DNA of 64,000 nt, from contig JAMPIT010000575.1 of NCBI GenBank assembly GCA_026261815.1, positions 37,249,501 to 37,313,500 of the forward strand, in the 5' to 3' direction. This DNA is from Monarcha castaneiventris obscurior. Its lineage: Eukaryota > Chordata > Aves > Passeriformes > Monarchidae. The notes under the pieces were generated by a model. It was not told where the DNA came from. It saw only the letters and a list, made by a program, of their open reading frames with translations, and made no database searches. Positions within the stretch are counted from its first letter, which is position 1. Every line of letters begins with the position of its first letter. The translations under genes and the position numbers were made by a program. Shown here one piece after another: positions 1 to 14,384 of the stretch.

Positions 1-726
1 GCGCTCTGTGTGTGTGTGCGTGTGCGTATCCCCTTTCCTATGCATCCCTCCTTGCAGAGCACCACACTGGTGATTTCTCACACAGAGGCACTGTTTAAAG
101 AGTTTGTACGGTTTTTCTGTTGTTCTTCCTGGGATTTTGGTTTGGTTTGGTTTTTTTTTGTTTGTAGGAATAAGAGCCATGATGCCTTTGTGTGCTAGGC
201 AGTAAACAAGGTGATAATTTTCTTCTGTGCTGGTAATTTCAACTGAGTTTGTATGTGGTCGGTGAACATGTATCTTTGTGGTGGGATGACTGTAGGACCC
301 AAGTCAAGGAACAGATATAACTTCTGGTCTCCAACACAAGATACAAACAGCTGGGAAAAAAAAATAAAATAAAAAGTTTGAAATGGGGATAAGTTAAATT
401 TTGTATGATTACAGCTTTTAGTATTTTCTAGGTTAGACTGCTTGACTTTGCAGTTGTAATTTTTAGCATTGATGATGATGATGATTGTTGTTGTTCTTGT
501 TGTTGTTGCATATGCTTGGAAAGCCCCACAGGACTGGCAGGGGGGTAAGGCCTGCCTGTGGGTTTTGCAGATACTTGCAGAAACTCTGAGGTGGTGAGTC
601 TGAGATTTCCATATTCCAGTCTCAGGTGTGTGGGAAGGGGTTATCACAATCATTCACTGTCCCAATCTCATTTGTCTGTCTTAGTCCATCTCTGCCCAAT
701 CCATTGCTCTCAAGTTTTCCCTTTCC
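1..726. other. Intron-like DNA, no gene seen
   Basis: It opens with a short TG/CG-rich run (7-28), has GGTTT repeats near 138-155, and the trinucleotide repeat at 472-508. No exon with credible splice sites was recognised. Confidence 0.6.
472..508 (+). repeat. Trinucleotide repeat (GAT)n then (GTT)n
   Basis: GATGATGATGATGATT is followed directly by GTTGTTGTTCTTGTTGTTG, a short compound microsatellite. Confidence 0.85.
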
Positions 727-912
727 TGATCTAGCACTGGAGCAGACTGCCCAGGGAAGTGATTCAGTTACCATCCCTGGAGGTATTTAAAAGATGTGTG
801 GATGTGACTCTTGGGGACATGTTTATTGGTAACTTGGGAGTGCTGGGTTAACAGTTCAACCCAATAATCTTAGAAGTCTTTTCCAACCTAACAATTCCAT
901 GATTCTATGATC
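727..912 (+). mobile_element. CR1 LINE, 5'-truncated 3' end
   Basis: The stretch resembles the well-known CR1 3' end: GCCCAGGGAAGTGATTCAG, then CCATCCCTGGAGGT, GGATGTGACTCTTGGGGACA, and finally CTTTTCCAACCTAAC and ATTCTATGAT. CR1 elements are non-LTR retrotransposons that end in short ATTCTATGAT-type repeats and lack a poly(A) tail. This copy is only about 186 bases, as is usual for 5'-truncated insertions, and it is diverged. It has no coding capacity. Confidence 0.85.
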
Positions 913-3900
913 ACACGGTACTTAACATGCCATCTAAAAATACCACTGCTCCCCTGCACAGTGACCAGCACTGCTGCAGCCAGAGCAGCAGCTACAGGGA
1001 CATCTCACCCTTAATCTGCAGCTCATACACCAAGAGCACCCGAAGAGTTGAGCACAAATGTGCATCTACTCATCCCATGAAATCTAGGAGACCAGACATA
1101 GCCTCACCTCACAAAATTTATAAAGCAAACTGTTCCAGTCAGAAAACTGGTAGCTGGTTTTGCTCTGGCCTGCAATAAAGAGTGATGGTAATTAATTTGA
1201 TGACACAGATGTCCAGTATGAAAGTTTAAATACTGAGTCATTTAAGTTTGGCAAAGTGTGGAGGAGCAGAGTCCCACAGCCAAAAGCTTCTACATTACTG
1301 GTGAATGGACTTGAAGTGCACATTCCCCTTCTGTAGCATGTGAGCAAATGCATACGTCTGTGTGTGCACCGTGCGAGGCTGAGTCATCAGTATCACCCTT
1401 TGCCAAGGCAGGGAGACTGAAAAAATGAGAAATGCATGTAAAAATACACCCGTTGCTACATCAAAAGGATGTGCCACGGGGAAGCTGCAGCGAGGCGATA
1501 GTGACGCTTGTGTTCGTCAAATGGCTTTTGTGTGAGAGGAAATTAAATGGAGAGGGTCTGTGTCGTGTGAAGATGCCATTTCCAAGGGGCAGAGAACAGG
1601 TGGAAAGAAGCGATTTTTCATGGATTTGCCTGCTAAAAGACCTAGGTGCGTCAGATGAAATAACTGGGCAGCAAGTTCTGAGCAAACAATTTTCCCCAGC
1701 ACCATGTGTTGGGGTTGCATGGCTCTGCACCCCTTGGTGCTCTGCCTGCCAGGGCCAAAATGGGCACACAAAAGGGCTACAGAAAGACATGGATGAAAAG
1801 CCAAGGAACAGTTATTCCTCATGACTTAGGAATCCTCTTAATTTTAGGTTGCCAGAAGCTTGTAAGGCCTGCCCAGGGAGGTCTCCCCGTTCTCATGCCA
1901 TAGGCTGACATCTGGCTCCAACCAGCAGCAAAAATGAGCTCATGGTTTGGTTCAGTCCAGACCTCCTTGTGCCTGTTGTTTTGCTGAGCTTTTAAATTAG
2001 TCCTTTTTAATATTTTTGGAAGTTTCTGTGGAGGCATTGCTTTAATATAACTGTAATTAAACCCCAGAACTCTTTAAAACTCTCACTTGGAAGTAGGTCA
2101 GTTTGCACTTACTTGTCTTCAAGGGTTTTTTTTTCTTTTTTCATGTCTTAGTTGTAGGCTGAGTTACCATCTGCCTTTCCTTGGCAAAGCGAAGAAGCGG
2201 AAGATAAAATTTGTAAGATATAATTGGGCTAATATTAATCATTTATCTCACATGAGGTGAGTCACTGGAAATTATCTGTAACTTTATTTCTCAGTCCTCT
2301 TCACGGTCCTTTATGGTAGACTTCAAGTTCAGAAAACCTTTCCATTAAAAAAAAAATCCCAAACAAAAGACTCAGTCTGCGCAGAGGGTGCTAGGATATT
2401 TTAAAACCATGTGTGAAGAGCTGGGAGTTTCTTGTAGTGCAGTAATTGGGTTTTGCATGGTTGGGAAATCACAGGGTGAGCCCGGGCAGGATGTGGGATT
2501 GGTGCTCACCCCAGGGGATTGCAGAGCAGGTTGGGCTCTCCTCCCCACTGCCCTGTTACAGCAGGCTGGCACTGAGCAAACAGCAAAACAGTTGTGTATA
2601 GTACAGACTTCAACAGATAGGATTATTTATTACAGTTTTACTAAAACGAGTCTCCACAGGTAATGCGTCAGTTCATAGATGATGTTTGTCAATTTATACA
2701 TATAATCAAGTTTGCTAATTTCCCCAATTTTGCAAAAAAATTTCAATAAAAAGGCTTAAAAATGGATATCTCCTGCAGGATCCCAAAAGTAATTTTGCTT
2801 TTGGTCCAGTCATTGAGTTTCTTTCCCTCCAGCAACTGGAGTCTAATTGAGCAGCATCACCTTCTCTCCTGTGGGAAGCAAGACCAAAGGAAAATGCTGC
2901 TTCTAATGTCAGCATAGTCCCTTGGATTAATGGCTGCGCCCAGCAGCTAGCAACTGCTACCACCCCTTTTTCTTATAAATATATAAGAAATATGTATTTG
3001 AAGCTAAGGTATCAAAAGAAAAAAATTAAGAGGATATTTTTTTCCTTTGCTGTTGGCTCTTCCAAGCCTATCCCACATTTTTTTCTGACTTTAGTAAAAA
3101 CTGTTCTCATTATGGCTTTCAAGTGGTTTCTCTGCTTTATCTGTGTGTGTACGTGCACATGGGCTTTTTTAAACTTACAGATGGCTTTTCCTCACTGCAG
3201 CATTATGGCTAGCCAGGGGTTCTTTTGGTTGTTTTGGTTTTGAATTTGTCTGAAAAGTAAGGCCTGCTGGAGCAGGAGATTATTGCTCAGCCCAGGGAAG
3301 TGGGGAAATGGACTTTTGGAAGCAGATGGCAGCATGAAGAGATTTCAGTAGTGGAGGGTCAGAAAATAAAAGCCCCAGACTATTAAGACTATATGAAATA
3401 AGGTGCATGTATAATTACTACCTTTACAGCTTAAAAGGAAGCATCATGCCGTAAGTATAAATTTACCTTTGTTTTTCACCATCCTTCTCTGCTGACAGTT
3501 ATTACAGGATTCAACATTGACATCAAATAAAGCAGTTGACAGCAGCACACTTTCTTTTATCTTCCCATGGGATTCATAGCTGCTGAGCACTGCAGTTGGT
3601 TGGTTGGTGATGAAGAATCAAACAGGATGATAAAGTTCACAAGCGTGAATGCTGGTAGCACCCAGTGTGATGTTGGGCGTATGGATATAGTTCAGCCTTT
3701 TTGGCTCAAGCTGTCACAGAAGTTTAAGCCCACAATTTTTTTCCCTAGACCTATACTTACATTCTGACTAGTTTTATATAGTTCAGAACTGAATGTTTTA
3801 AGTTTTGGGTTGGTTGAAACCTTAATGGAATAATTTGTCTTTGACAGTGTAAAGAAACGAGAGAAAAAAGAAAATTCAGTGACTTCTTACATGGTCCACA

Positions 3901-6900
3901 TGGACTGGGAGGGGATATCTGTGCCCACACCTGAGTCAGGAAAGCTGGCAAGGAAACAGGAAAATGACTGGAATCATGGAAGTAATGGAGACTGTTTTTC
4001 AGTGAGAAGTCTTAAAATCGTAGAATTTTTTCTGCTTAGTTATCTAAACAGGTGAAGTATTGACTGGCATGATAGAAGCCTTCACCCAGAGACAGTGCCA
4101 GGTGCTATGAGGCTCTTCAGTGCAGCACAGAAAGAGGGGAGAGACCCCAGAGAGGGAAGGTTGCAGTCAGATAACTTGCAGTTGAATGTCAGAGCCACCA
4201 CTTCAAAAACCTACACCCATCTATCCATGTCCTCAGGAAAAATAAGCTTTAAGCAAGTATATAAAGAGCACAGCACAGATTTGGAAGTCCAGTCAAGAGT
4301 CAGATGAGTGAAATGATGTTGTCTATGTTATACGAGAGGTTAGATTATGCGATCTCATGATTCCTTTTTACCTTAAAAGCTATTATTGTGTGCCATTTTC
4401 AGTGGATAATCCACATCTGTTACACACAGTTCATGGTTATGATACTATTTGTCCGGAGAAAAAAACGTCAAAACTGATAAGCAGAATCTGAGTTTTATGT
4501 CTTTGCACCAGATTTTTTTGGGGAAATTTTCTGTAGTCTTTTGTTTTTAATATTGATACAGGCTCTGGCTTTGGTGATTTGTCTTGCTGCCAGATAAAGT
4601 TTGTTGAAAGGAGTGTAGTGATTAATGGCAAGGACATTTTAAAATTCGTGTGAGATGGGCTAAGATTACTATTTTCCTTCCTCAAGTTTTACCCTGTAAT
4701 GCCTGCTGTCAGAAGATAAGCACTATGTGACTTAATCAGCACTTGGGGAGAACCCATTAGTGACGAATCCAGATACTACAGGCAATCATGTAGATGACTG
4801 AATAAATAGTGTTGTTCTTTCTTTACCAATGTATTGCACAAATATTGTGGTGCTCAGTTCAGTTGCTGGAAGTAGAATGAGTTTTTGCAAGGTTTTGTAT
4901 ATTAGGAGGAGAGGGAAAACTTCATAGGAAGCAGATGGCATAAGCAGGAACAGTAGAGGTTTCAGCAGAAGAAAGTAGTTTGGTTTGATGCTCTTAAGCT
5001 GTTGAAGTGAGGTGGGGACTTAGCAAAACAACATAGGCATGAACGGGCACATTGAAAAGTGTTTCAACTTCTAATAAAGGTTTCCTAAGAGTCACAGAGT
5101 CAAAATAAACTTGAATTTCTTTTGTGTTCTGCAAAGGGATAATTCAAAACATAATACAAAATTAAAGTTTTATTAAAATGCAGGTAAGTATTAAGAGTAT
5201 CTGAAAGCAATTTAGGGCTGGGCACATTACAGGAATACTGCAAATATTCTAAAATATACCTAATAGATGCAATATATCTAGAATTAAAGTTAACCTTAAA
5301 ATAAATTAAACATGTTCAGGAATGGAAATGCAGTCAGTTCACCCAAAGAATCTTGACTTTGTTCTGCACTGAGGTCATGTAATATCTATATAATTATTGT
5401 GAGTGAATAATAGGGCTTCATTCTTTTTAAAGTCTTGAAACAGATTAAATTGGTCTTTTAAATTATGTTTTCCTCTTAAGTTGTGCCTGAGGGATGAAGA
5501 TATGGTTAAGAGTAGTGCCTGAGGAAGGTTGCTACCAATGCGTTTTCACATTTTTGTTCACAAAATGGCAAATGACCCTATTTGTGAGTTCTCAGAAAAT
5601 ACTGTCTGAACTGTCTATTGTACAGGGAAGATGTTACATTGTGTGTAGCTAAGTCTTTGCTTTCAGTGCAGGACTCAAACTAGTTCAGGGAAACTAAGTG
5701 GCACTTCTGCTGTCAAAGATAGGTAAAATGTTAAAAAAGTGACTATGGGAAACTCTGACCATGAGAAATATCTTATAGGCAGAATTACCAAGGGAATGGA
5801 ATGAAAATAGGTATTTGTCTGAATGTGATACTGACTTGAACCCTGCAATGAGATTAGAAAAGGGAAGGGCAGAAAGAAGAGCTACATGGAGAATTGGCCA
5901 GAGAAATTCAGTGATTTGCTTCTATCCTGAATGCAAATGCAAGGAAGGCTGATGCAGAGCAGTGGCTCACACAGGACTGAGAGTGGTTGCCAAGTGAAGG
6001 CAAGGAATCTCTCCTTGAATACAAGCAGTTTGTAGGGTGGGTGAGGGAGCCTGGGTACCACGCTGGGAGCCTTCAGTAAGAGAGTACTGGAAAGAAGCCA
6101 CGGGAAACACCTCCTCAGCTGCAGCTCAGGGGATATCTTTCTGTAAGGAGACTTTCTCATGTTACTGGGCCTGTGCAAGTCCATGTCCCTGGTGGATTCT
6201 GCGGTCTGTGAATTGTGTAGTGGCCCAGATACCAGAACATTGGCATATCTGCTATGTAAAATGCAGGTCCAGTGGTATATCCAGAACCTGGCATGTGCCA
6301 GGACATAGAGAAAACAAACGTCTCAGTGGTGGGACTGTCACTGTTTCACCAGAGCTGTTGCTGGAAATAAAGCACCTTTCCTTGGGATGAAAGAGGATTT
6401 TGGCTTGGTGTAAGGCTGCTTTAGTGGATTGAGCGGCAGTGAGGCACTTCATAACCCTTCAGTAAGAGCAGAAACAGCACAGGATGCCGAGTCCACCATA
6501 TGTTCATGTTTAATAGAAGTTTATAAGTCTGTGAATTTTGCCTACGGGATGTCTAAAGACTCAGGGGTCATGTAAACTGAAACAATGCAAAGTTTATTGT
6601 GCATTTAACTTAATTTAAGTACCTAGAAACAAGCACAGGGGGATTCTTACCAGTTGCAGTTATTGGTTTTAATAAATACCATTGTAATTGAATGTGATTT
6701 AATAAAAACAGTGTATTTCCAGCCTTTTGGAGTGGGCGCACAACTCCCCAAAGAGAAGACAACAGAGGGGGTATAATCAGAGTAACTTTTCTTTTAACTC
6801 AGTCAGTGTTACTGAGCTGCGCCAAGAAGCCAGTGGGTATTCAGTTTCACTCACACCACCTTCAAACTCTGTGTTTAATCTTGGTGGTGGTGAAAAGGTC

Positions 6901-9900
6901 TGCACCGAGGTGGCTGCTGCACTCTGCAGATTCCCTGTGAAATGACCCTTGGAAGGAGATAGGAGGGTACTTATTGACCAATATCATGGTCTTTTTTCTA
7001 GGAATTAATTGAGGAGAATGGTGACTTTCCCAGTTGATGCTGTGGGATTTCAGAGCTCAGGAGAAGCTGCCCACGTGGCTGCCTGTCCATGGCTTTGTCC
7101 ATCAATTATCTCATTTCTGTTTTATTTGGCTCAATGTGGTCTTTGATCTGCTGAGATCTAATGTGATCTCATCTAACATAATCTATTTGTGTTCTTAATC
7201 TATTTGTGTTCATGAAGTTAGTGGCAAGGTTGGTATTAATTTCAGTTAACCTAAGATTTTTCCCAGTATGGGTATTTGCACACCTAAACACCTGCAGAGA
7301 CACCATTGCTGTGCAAATCACAGTCACAGTAATCCTGCAGCATTCAAATACATGCAAAAATTAACACAGTTAAAAGTTCCCTTCCTGTTCATGGATTTCC
7401 AGGCAGATTATAAACCTGGAGATACATGTGTAATTCGTGTGTGTTGTTTTAATAGCAAATTCCCTAAAGCCATCATCAGATTCAGCAAGTCTGTGTTGCA
7501 TTACTTTTATCCAGCTTGTTTTATTGAAAACACCTGTGTGAAACTAACACTTATCTGGCATCGATTTGATATTCAGCATCTAAAAAATATTCACTTATTT
7601 ATGTAGTATTTAGGGATCGGAATAATTGCTTTCAGCATAGTATCACAGCTGAGAAAATCAGTTTTTAAGGTATGACTCTAAGGTCACTAATAAATTTTGA
7701 GTCTTTAGAGTTGCCTCCAGAAAAGCAAAAGGGGTCTGTGACACAGTATTTGAAATATTATTCTGCTTTGGATATTAAGATGGAATATTTATTTAGCTTA
7801 AAATCAAGTAGGTGCATCAGAGATGGGTTTTATGTTCTGTATTATCAGGTGGACCCTGTAAGCCTGTTACAGAATCACAGCAAAAAATGGGATCCCTGTA
7901 TTTGGGGCAAGGTTAGGAGAGATGTTTCAGCTCTATGGCCATTGTACATTACCTTTTGCTCAGCCTTGGAAAGTCATGTGTTGGGTTTGTAAAGTGTAAC
8001 GGTAATTTCTTCTTTGATGAGGGCTCCAATTACAGCGATTTTATCTTACGATGTTTGATTGTGTAATCTTTAGAAAACCATTTAGACATGCTGAAGCATT
8101 AGCACCAGGTGTATGGTACCATGAAATCTGTTATAAAACAGCTGTTAGCAATGCATTCGCCAAGTACCTCTAAATAATTGAAAGACCCAGTTAAGAAAAT
8201 ACTTGTTATTTATGCAGTATCACCTTGTGAGTGCTGTGTGTGGTAGCACAGCAGGAGTGGTGTAACCAGCCTGTTGAGGCTTCACTGAGAAGAATAATAG
8301 TCTCACTGGTAGCAAACTTGGTGTTTGGTGATAATTGTGACACAGTGATTCACTGGATCTGGTGACAGTGTTTTTTTGAGTTTGATTGTCAGTGAAATGG
8401 AGGTGGTATTTCGGCATCACTGGAGCATGTGATCCTGCCAGCACAGGTGGCAATGATATAACAGAATAAGCAATTATATAATACTAAATCAAATAAAATA
8501 ATCAATAACATAATGCCAATGCTACAGTAATAAATTACATCATGATGATGGCTGTAAGAAGTGTGTCTGAGCCACCATTCTCCAGTAAGGTCTGGGAGGT
8601 GCCTGTGTGCCATTGTTCTCCATTGTGTGCACTGACAGTGAACAAACAACCTGCCAGCTGCAAAGCTTCTTGAAAAAGCACAAAATTTGAGGCAAGATTT
8701 GAAAACACCACAGAACGTGTGAATAGGAGAATATTTGATAATATCTTAATAAATGCTGTCCTTTGACAAAGCTCTTACCCCTTAGCTGGCCTCTGAATAC
8801 TGTATTATCCTAGAATGAAAATAAGATTCAAGATAAAAAACAAAGAAACGAGTTCTATTAACTCTAAAGGGCCTCTGCAGGCTTCCCTATCTGGGCCAGC
8901 TTCTTTGCATCTTCCTCCTTCAATGAGTTCATGTCGGTTTCTATTTCATCAGACGATATAAATTTAAGTTCTTACAATATTCTCCCTCTCATTTCTCTCC
9001 TGTCATTTATTATTTAACCCTCTAAAGCATTTTATGTCTTGCAAGGTGTCATAAAAAATAAAGCTGATTGGTATAAATATTGTATTAGGAAGTTCCTACC
9101 TTTGTGACCTGATTTTTTTTGCCCTACATCATAGGATGCTAAATATTAGTTTAGGTTTAGTGCCTGTGTGGTGTAACATTATGTACCTGTGTGTGCCTTA
9201 ATTCAACTATACACCCAGTGAAGTTAAAATTCTCAGTGTGTAACTATGTTGATTTCCGTGCACCAGTGTGTGTGTACTGCAAGTTGGGCAGACTTTTTGT
9301 TTGCAGGTTGTTATTTCCTGTGGCATCAGAAATTCTCCAGAGTGGTGATATTTTTAATTTAAAAAGAAAAAAAAAAGAATCATATAGTTGAAAATGTAGT
9401 TTTACAAAAAACCTCCACCTGGTTTCATAGCTTTCTGTGGCAGCCAGTTCTCTATTTATCACTTGGCTTACCTGTGTCAGTTAGTTGAAATAGTAGAAGT
9501 AAAGCATGAAATAAACTCAATTTGCATAAAATTTATCCATTTCTTCTGGAATGTCAGTTTTTACTGGGTTTGATACCCAAACTGCTGGATTTGTAATGTT
9601 TTATTTATGGTGTTTTACTGAGGTGTGGAAACCTGATGGAGTTGTGATTTCTGTCTTTCTGCCTTGAATATGGAAATACTTCATCACTGTGGTTTTACAC
9701 CAAGGGTGAGATGACCAGCATCAGTGAGAGAGCAGGTCCTGGTGATTGACATTAAACATGGTCTAGGCAGACTGTGCTATATGGGGACCTCTGTTATCTG
9801 AAGTGCCAGGTAGACAGAACTATGTATTTATAACTGAAAGCATAAAATGGATTATACTGGAAAAGTGTGGTGTGTAGGAGAGAGAGGAGAAAGTAAAGAT

Positions 9901-12900
9901 TACTTTAGGTATGTGGAATGAATCTTTCATCAGAGCCCTAGAATGAAAATCCAAAGATTTAAAAGGTAGTATGGATTGAGGCCAATAACAACAGTTTATC
10001 GGTTTTAGTGGTCTTAAATTAATCTTAATGCAGAAAGAGAATTTCCAATAAATTAATCTTAAAATATCAAAAAACTACCTAGCACTATGGCTCACTTTAT
10101 GTAAGATAAATAATAGGAAGGAAAGAATTTCTTCTGATAAGATGACAAGTATAGAATAATCCTGAAGACACCTTTATGCACAGTACTTTGGTTAAGCAGC
10201 CTAAATATTTATTGAAATCACAGGCAGTGGGACTTCTGTGCTGCTTTATTTCCAGATGAATGACATTTGAGTCATCAAAAGAAGAACATTAAACAAGAGG
10301 GGTTTTTTTAAGAATTAATTTAATGTTAGGTAACCATTTCAGCATTCATGGGTGTGTCTGACTGATCACGGTGGGGTGATTTTTCAGAGAATATTCTTTC
10401 TCAGAGGAAAATTTCTTAAGTGGAAGTAAAAATAAAATTCGATGGTCCTCTGATTCCTTCTCACAGAACAATGTTTCATAGGTCTTTGTAAGCTTTATCT
10501 TCCCTCAGAATTTCCTACTGTGCAGCATATGCACAAGGATTTGGGAGATGGCAGTAGAGGTTGGTTTGGATGCTTTAGTTCCTCCCTGTCTCCTGCATCA
10601 TTGGAGATGAATGGGAGAAGTGGTTGAAAAATGAAAATGTAAAAAAAAAAAAGAAAATCTTTCTGATAGTTTTTCCCCCAACCTCTTTCTGTTGTCCTCA
10701 AAAATGGCTGTTTTTACTCATGGTGAGCATTCCCAGGTTTTCACAACAGTGATATTGAAAGTATTTTTCTCAGTATTTGGAATACCTGCAGTTCAAATAC
10801 AGGGGATAGTTCATGGCTCAGAGGTATTGCAGTCGAGTTTATTGCAAACCTAGCCAGGAATTGCAAACTGGGGATATCCAGCTCAGTCTTGAAGCTTTTT
10901 ATAAGGTAACACGTCTTAAGGAGGTCAGGGAAGTCTTCTCCTCTCCCATATCTCAAGCTTTGTTTCTGCATGCTTGCTGGGAGACCATTACCTTTGAAAA
11001 ACATTGCTGGAAGCACTTACCTCTTACTTTTGCTCCCAGTTGGGGGATGGTTTCATTGAGAAGGCTCGTTCTTCTGTGCAGGTTCTCTTTATCTTATGAA
11101 TATTTCAGCAGAATCTGTGCAAAAGAAAGGGGCATTTTAGCTGAAAAGCATTCTTTGCTCTTCTGAAGTGCACACCGTCTTCCTATTGTCTGAGCTGTAA
11201 TTGTTCAGTGCCGCTGTTGTTTAGGGAGTAGGTTGCACACTCAGCATCCTCAGAGTTACAGATTTCTCTCTTTTTCCCAGCAGCTCAACTTTTCTGACGC
11301 AGCTGATTTTTGACTACAGCAGAGCCCATGATTTCAAAGCCACTTTGTCCACAAGATCTCCAGTATGGCAGAGCACATGATTTTGTGGTCATCTTATTTT
11401 TGCTAAAATATCCATGTGGTGGGGTATGTTTGTGTGTGTTTGCATATCTGTGTATCTAGGGACTGTCTATTAAGGGAAAAATGTGGAAGAGCCAAAAAGA
11501 GAGACTGAGTATCTGGCATGGTGTCTCTAGAGATTTCCTCCTCTTCTATTAACCTTTCCACCACAACCACTTTTGTATTTCTGTTCTTAATTAGGATTTC
11601 GAGTGGAGCTATGGAAGGAGCGTATCTATCCCCCAGTTGATTCCTCCATCTGATTTGGCATCCAGAAATACGTTTCTTAGGAATTAATTATAATTGCTTT
11701 TGATGGAAAGCCAACTTTTTTCATGTGTTAACTGTTAATTCTTAGCTTGTTTAACATGTGATTAAGTAACGATGATAAGCCTGAGTGCAGGCTCTCTGTG
11801 TGTTTGTGATTTGAATGGTTGTGTTTTGTGTCCCAGGCTCAGTGCGGCTTGGTGGCTGTGGCATGTTAGTGGTCAGCGTGGAGACGTGTGTTTTGGAGGG
11901 GCAGAGGAGACAAGACTGTACTGGGAGAGGTTTTTACAGGTGAAATAGCTGAGGGGTTGATTAATGAAAGGTTAAAACTACTATTTTCAGGACAGCCTGG
12001 CTCATTTTCAGTTCACTCCATGTCATGCCTCCCCCAGCTGTATTCAGGTTAGAAGAGTTTAATGCTGTGGTCACTTCTCAACAGCTGCACGTGGGTGATG
12101 TGGGGACAGGAGCACCTCGTTTCTTCTGGGATTTCTCTGTCCTAGGGACGATGAGTAGCACCCAGGTCCTGGGTTGGAGAAGCCTGTTGTTGTAGGCTCT
12201 GCTTCAGGGACTTACCATGACAGCCTCCCAGAGCTGTGGGGTTTTTTGTTTTTCTGCTTTTTTTCTGTATATCTTTTTAGGCTGCCTGCTATTCCAGTTT
12301 CCAAGAGTAACCTCTCATGCTTGTAACTATGTTTTTATTCCTTCTCATGACAGCCAAAGATGTCATACAGATTCTTCAAGACAGGTTAAAACATCTTTTA
12401 GACACTTTATAACTATGCTGCTGGAATTATTTGTGACTGTCAGTGAAAAGCCTTTACTGGGTTATTTTATTCTGAAAACTGACTTTGTAAAAGGAGACTT
12501 GTAGCTGTCCAAGCACATTTCTTTGTCAAAATCACTGAGCTTAAGGTGGGGAAGCGCTTATCCTCCTGCCAGCCTTAAGCCCTATCCCAGTGCCAATCAA
12601 TACGAGGATTGTTTTCAGTTGAGACCGACAGTTTGACAAAATAGTGATGGTTGTGAGTAAAGAAGACAGAGGCTTTTCTCTAGCTCAGTCAGTGAAGCTG
12701 CATGTAAGCTTTACATCTGAGAAGGTAGGCCCTCCCCACCAACCTCATTGTAAGTGGGCAAAAAGTATAGGTAGAAGATGTCCTGTTTATGCCAAACCCT
12801 CATTTGTGCTATTAATTTAGGAGACGGGGTTTCTGGAAGCACCTTGCAGTGCAGCATGGACTGTGGGAGTCCCAGAAATGCTGTGTGGGTGGGTGCTTTG

Positions 12901-14384
12901 TGCAGGTATAAACTGCAGGCCAGTAGAGGAGGTGCTGCTGGGAGGCAGGCGGTGAAGGCGGAGTGCTGCATGCCTGGCTCCGACAGGCCATGGTTTGCCA
13001 AAGGCTCCAGCGCAACCGGATGGCTGCAATCCAGCCAGGGCTTGGGGAGGGGCAGGGAGGGGTTGAGGGACTGACTTTGACTCCACCTTGTCAGTCCAAC
13101 GTGATTTCTTTTCATCTAGGCATAAACCTATCCTGTTTAATCTCCCAGAGACTAAAAAAGAGCCTTAAATGAGCAGGGAAATAAAAGAGGTTTTCAGACT
13201 TGTTTAACAGCTTCCAGGGAAGCCATGAAGTTAAGAATGCTTTCAGTTTGCATTCATGATCAGTCCTGCAAAAAAAAAGGACTTAAAATGATAGATTCTG
13301 AATAATAAGTATTATTAATAATTATTAATTCTCTAAACTTCATCTTCTCACTGGGAAATTTTGCCCAGAGTGCCTGGGATCATCCTCAACTTCAGCCATG
13401 ATCTGAGACCTCCGTAACTTAAGGTAGAGATACAGATGGCAAGTTTCTGTCTTGTGTTGCTATGGGTTTGTGCCTAGGTTTTACTGAAATAGGATGGGCC
13501 GGTTGTTTTTATCAACTTTTAACCTATCCAGGCAAGAAGTGTGCTCTTGGTGGAAGAGCTGAAGCCTGGGATAGAGTAGTGGGCTGTGCAGTGCTGCCAG
13601 CCACAGCAGGTGGTGAGATTGCCAGGAGTGTTGTGGGGGCTTTTGGTCGAGCTGAAAAGGCCATTTAAGGGCTGGTAATACTAGATCATGTATGACAATA
13701 GCCATATTCCATGAGACCAAACTCAGAGATGTTTTACTGTGGCTGGTAGGACATATGTAGGAAGAAATCCATGTATAGGGCAGAGGACTTCTTGAGTCTG
13801 TCCTAGCTATAGTAAGTGGGACAAGGACCACATTGCAGGAGGAAGGTTTATGATATTGCAGATATTTGTGCTTTTACAAGAATGTTTGGGAGATGGTTAG
13901 AAAGCCGTGCAAAATTACTGGAACCAGGATGTGACTAATTGCTAAATCCTATTAAACAGAAGTGGATTGATTTTTATGATCAGCAACCTGAACTAAGTGT
14001 TTGCATAACTTTGCAGGCTATCTTCAAGGCAGTGAGAAAAGGAATTGAAAACATCCTTTTTTGTTCCCACTTTAGGCATCTGACACGTTTATCTGCATGC
14101 AGCAGGTTAGCAGAGGAAGGGCTGTGCAGGACAGCACATGCTTCGTTCTGCCTGTGCTGGGGCCAGCATCCCTGTTGCACCCTCGGGGCCCCTCTAATAT
14201 CGACTCTCCTGGAGATTGCTGTATCTGCTGTGCACACTCTGCTAGATGCCTCATTTGCACATGTGCTGCTGGTTTATTTATTGTGGTGTAATTGCTTGCC
14301 GTGTTTGTAGTGTTTTTCAAAGCTCACGTAAATGATCCCACTCCACTCAGTCTGCCACGGTAAATACCTATTCCAGTGTATTGT
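913..14384. other. Long intron-like stretch, no gene seen
   Basis: About 13.5 kb of AT-rich sequence with only short unrelated open frames (up to 134 codons, mostly overlapping on opposite strands near 12.7-13.1 kb). Short A or T runs occur, for example at 10640-10652. A TTATTAATAATTATTAATT patch lies near 13310-13330. No exon, RNA gene, or clear repeat was recognised. Confidence 0.55.

Noticed and set aside
195..653. 152-codon minus-strand frame
   Set aside because: It passes through the trinucleotide repeat (TTTRTTTIIIIIN) and has no recognisable domain.
4012..4055. AATCGTAGAATTTTTT, reminiscent of a CR1 end
   Set aside because: No GGAAGGGACC or TCCAACC block follows, so the resemblance is too short.
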